DNA from: Mariniblastus fucicola
GTDB lineage: Bacteria; Planctomycetota; Planctomycetia; Pirellulales; Pirellulaceae
Reading direction: 5' to 3'
Assembly (NCBI RefSeq): GCF_008087665.1
Contig: NZ_CP042912.1
Location: 3,224,001-3,288,000 of the forward strand
Length of the DNA stretch: 64,000 nucleotides
This document shows, piece by piece, positions 62,373 to 64,000 of this stretch. Both the position numbers and the translations under genes were made by a program. How positions within the stretch are numbered: position 1 is the stretch's first letter; each line of letters opens with the position of its first letter. Below the pieces are notes generated by a model. The model was not told where the DNA came from. It worked only from the letters and a program-made list of their open reading frames with translations, and searched no databases.

Positions 62373-62933
62373 TTGAAAAGCCTGCCCTCCAAACTTGAAG
62401 CGATTGCTTGGGACGCCTATCACGATCTCATCAGTGACGCGGAGCGCAAATTCGGGATTCGCGAGGCGTGCTATTCTGTAAACACGATCATGCAAGATCC
62501 GAGTGGTCCTGATATGGTCATCGACGGAAAATCAATCACCTTGGTTGTCGGACCGAATGCAACGCAATACCCTCCTACACTGATCTCAAACATCGCGCAT
62601 GAAACGATACACACTTAATCCCAGAGCAGGGAACGCAAACCGACTTGAAGAAGGCGTTGCGGTCCACTTCGAGCTCGATGTAATTAAATGTCGCTAAGGC
62701 GACTCCGAACGCGAAAACTTCTGGAACTGCTTACCATCGTCATATAGAGACGCCCTTTCAGATTTTGAAACGCTTTTGCAGTTCGAGAACAACCCTGCGT
62801 CGTCAATACGCTCGAATTTCGGCTCCTTCTCAGCAGCAACTGCTCAACAACTGAAAAAACTCTTTCCTGAAATCACGGACCATCTGGCAGCACGCTTGAC
62901 AGATCGCGAAAGAATGCGGCCAGACGCAGGATA
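62373..62933 (+). pseudogene. Broken cassette gene: zinc metalloprotease-like (HExxH)
   Basis: From TTG 62373 the frame reads KSLPSKLEAIAWDAYHDLIS to SNIAHETIHT and stops at 62618. The next frame continues at once NPRAGNANRLEEGVAVHFEL, which supplies the Glu-containing helix expected after HExxH, then meets an in-frame TAA. Further on, FWNCLPSSYRDALSDFETLL and more continue in that same frame to a TAA inside R'' of attC 20. One frameshift and one nonsense codon therefore interrupt a protein of about 185 residues. The active-site pattern HETIH is clear; substrate unknown. Confidence 0.7.
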
Positions 62934-63067
62934 ACAATGCGTTGAACCGAAGCGGCGTATATTCTTCGGCCATTCCATCGTCGGATGGTCGTGACCTCCC
63001 ATTGTATCCGACTCCGATTTCACTAATTTACATTTCTCGGTCCGCTCGGTTAACGCGGGCGTTATCC
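62929..63067 (+). other. attC site 20
   Basis: R'' GGATAAC 62929-62935; R' GTTATCC 63061-63067; 139 bp. Centre close to attC 9. Confidence 0.94.
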
Positions 63068-63078
63068 AGACTAAGCAC

Positions 63079-63405
63079 ATGCTCAGTTACCAAAGACGAG
63101 ACATGCCAAACGTTCGGCGTCGCAACTTAGTCAGTGTGGCGTCCGTGATCGTGATATTGATCATCACAGCGTGTACTTGGCATCTCTTCGAATCCATAGC
63201 GATCCCGCTTGCGATATTCGCGTTGCTTGGATGTATTGTCATCCCGACACTGCGGTCGTTTCAAGTCACAAGTTGCGATAACTGCGGTTCAAAACTCGAA
63301 GTCAACGAGTTTCAGCCATGAGAGCCAATTGTGTTCGTATGCGAAAAATGTCGAATCATCTGGGATACAGGATGGCGACATCCGGCAAACGACGATCCGC
63401 TGTGA
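63079..63405 (+). pseudogene. Cassette gene: membrane protein with zinc ribbon interrupted by TGA
   Basis: The first frame (63079-63321, 80 residues; ATG 63103 is an alternative start) has two helices (SVASVIVILIITACTWHLF, IPLAIFALLGCIVIPTL) and ends in CDNCGSKLEVNEFQP then TGA. The same frame continues EPIVFVCEKCRIIWDTGWRH to a TGA at 63403. The two CxxC pairs on either side of the TGA make a complete zinc ribbon, so the TGA is probably a nonsense mutation. The 80-residue product may still be made. Confidence 0.62.
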
Positions 63406-63421
63406 TCGGATATTGGAATGC

Positions 63422-63450
63422 TCGACTTCCGCCGCACAATTCGTTACGAT
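63422..63450 (+). promoter_or_regulatory. Cassette promoter-like block before attC 21
   Basis: TCGACT, 17 bp, TACGAT; ends 24 bp before R''. Confidence 0.45.
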
Positions 63451-63474
63451 GCAAAGGAGATCAATCGACTGTCT

Positions 63475-63560
63475 GGATAACAAAGCGTTGAACCGAAGCG
63501 GAGATAACTTCGCGGCTGGCACGCCGCGTGACGGTCACAGGCCACCAGTTTATCCGACGC
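63475..63560 (+). other. attC site 21, truncated
   Basis: R'' GGATAAC 63475-63481 and left arm GCGTTGAACCGAAGCGGAG are intact. The centre diverges, and no GGTTAACGC arm or GTTATCC box is found afterwards. This marks the right end of the recognisable array. Confidence 0.8.
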
Positions 63561-63940
63561 GATATCACGATTTCAAATCCTCGACAACATGGAGATCGCG
63601 GACCCAAGACGCGTAAAAACAAATGGGAACACATGGGCACTCGCGGCCATTCTCAAAGTTGCGAAAACTTGGGAGCCAAGTTGTTTGACGAACAGAAAGG
63701 TGAATTCGTCCGATCAATTCAAGATGCTACAATGGGCGAATACCGTTGCTGGCGAGATTGCATTGAACACCTTGAATAGCAATGTCCTGCACTCAAATCA
63801 GGACACTCGTGACTTGGAAATTGACAATCTCTCGTCCCGACTCAATCAACGCGGCCGGTATCCATCTTTGATACAAGAGACAAGCGTTTCATTCCATTCA
63901 TGGTTGTTGAAGCCATAAACTCACTCGGAGGATTAATACA
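63561..63940. other. Right junction, no supported gene
   Basis: The frames here (for example 63589-63918) have no family features, ribosome site or cassette context. I see nothing further in it. Confidence 0.4.
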
Positions 63941-64000
63941 TGCGATTCGCAGCCCCCCATCCTCATATTGGCTTTCTGCGTTGGTGCTTCAACGATTGTT
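63941..64000 (+). CDS. Start of a possible gene, cut by the window edge
   Basis: ATG 63941 is preceded by GGAGGA seven bp upstream. The in-frame reading MRFAAPHPHIGFLRW is not signal-like. After the C6 tract another frame reads PILILAFCVGASTI, which would make a good signal peptide. The reading frame therefore cannot be settled from 60 bp. Confidence 0.35.

Noticed and set aside
51806-63067. Cassette boundaries as CRISPR repeats
   Set aside because: Repeat units are about 140 bp with internal symmetry, and spacers vary from about 60 to 650 bp and hold genes; this is not a CRISPR array.
51806-63067. The repeats as REP or MITE elements
   Set aside because: They are all in one orientation, lie 3' of genes, have R''/L''/L'/R' order and no target duplications; integron attC fits better.
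63319-63321. TGA in the zinc-ribbon cassette as a selenocysteine codon
   Set aside because: It lies outside the cysteine positions, and I see no convincing SECIS-like hairpin or sel genes; a nonsense mutation is simpler.
63589-63918. 109-residue frame at the right junction
   Set aside because: No ribosome site, no family pattern; it follows a truncated attC.

Overview
The window looks like a planctomycete chromosome, probably Pirellulaceae-like (inference). The support is a surface-protein N-terminus carrying LEERRVLSA, SdrD-B repeats, DUF1573 and DUF1080 proteins, a 49-aa Lys-rich protein starting MTILRSGPSKKY, and small proteins with the N-terminal helix plus GG pattern common in this phylum. 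It has two very different parts.

Bases 1 to about 49,400 are ordinary chromosome. In order they hold: a partial zinc-type quinone oxidoreductase (-); a sugar kinase, NCS1-type transporter and mannitol 2-dehydrogenase in one operon, which together would take up a polyol, oxidise it and phosphorylate it; an NtrC-type regulator (-) divergent from a GAF/PAS histidine kinase and a single-domain receiver; a complete tripartite RND efflux system (pump and adaptor -, outer-membrane factor +); exported hypothetical proteins, a DUF4139-like protein, an M3 oligopeptidase and a bacterioferritin; DUF1080, Bpt, TerC, an STN-type protein, a TPR protein, AlgH/YqgE, bL31B, a FabZ-like dehydratase and a Tat-exported WD40 protein; a 1556-aa SdrD-B repeat surface protein; PurK, a hotdog thioesterase, DUF1573, a GGCT-like protein, MnmE and an RluA-type pseudouridine synthase; and an ABC-2 export operon whose large membrane component is split by a frameshift.

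From about 49,970 to 63,560 lies a chromosomal integron cassette array. I count 20 complete attC sites and one truncated one. Each runs from an R'' box (GGATAAC) next to the upstream gene to an R' box (GTTATCC), with L''/L' arms GCGTTGAACCGAAGC and GCTCGGTTAACGC. All share one orientation and every recognisable cassette gene is on the + strand, starting 11-52 bp after an R' box. No integron integrase is present in the window, so this is a CALIN unless intI lies beyond base 64,000. An IS3-family element (50,086-51,370, 3-bp target duplication) sits at the left boundary within a cluster of GTTAT boxes. The cassettes encode mostly small membrane or exported proteins with no recognised function. 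Several cassettes have no gene: one family is present three times and another twice.

The most interesting signal is a conserved promoter-like block (TCGACT, 17 bp, TAGAAT) placed 22-27 bp before the R'' box of about half of the attC sites and pointing into the next cassette. The bL31 gene at 29,138 has an ordinary promoter using the same TAGAAT box. The array may therefore distribute its own promoters, one per cassette, instead of relying on a single Pc promoter at attI. The gene-less cassettes of one family carry this block and could act as mobile promoter cassettes.
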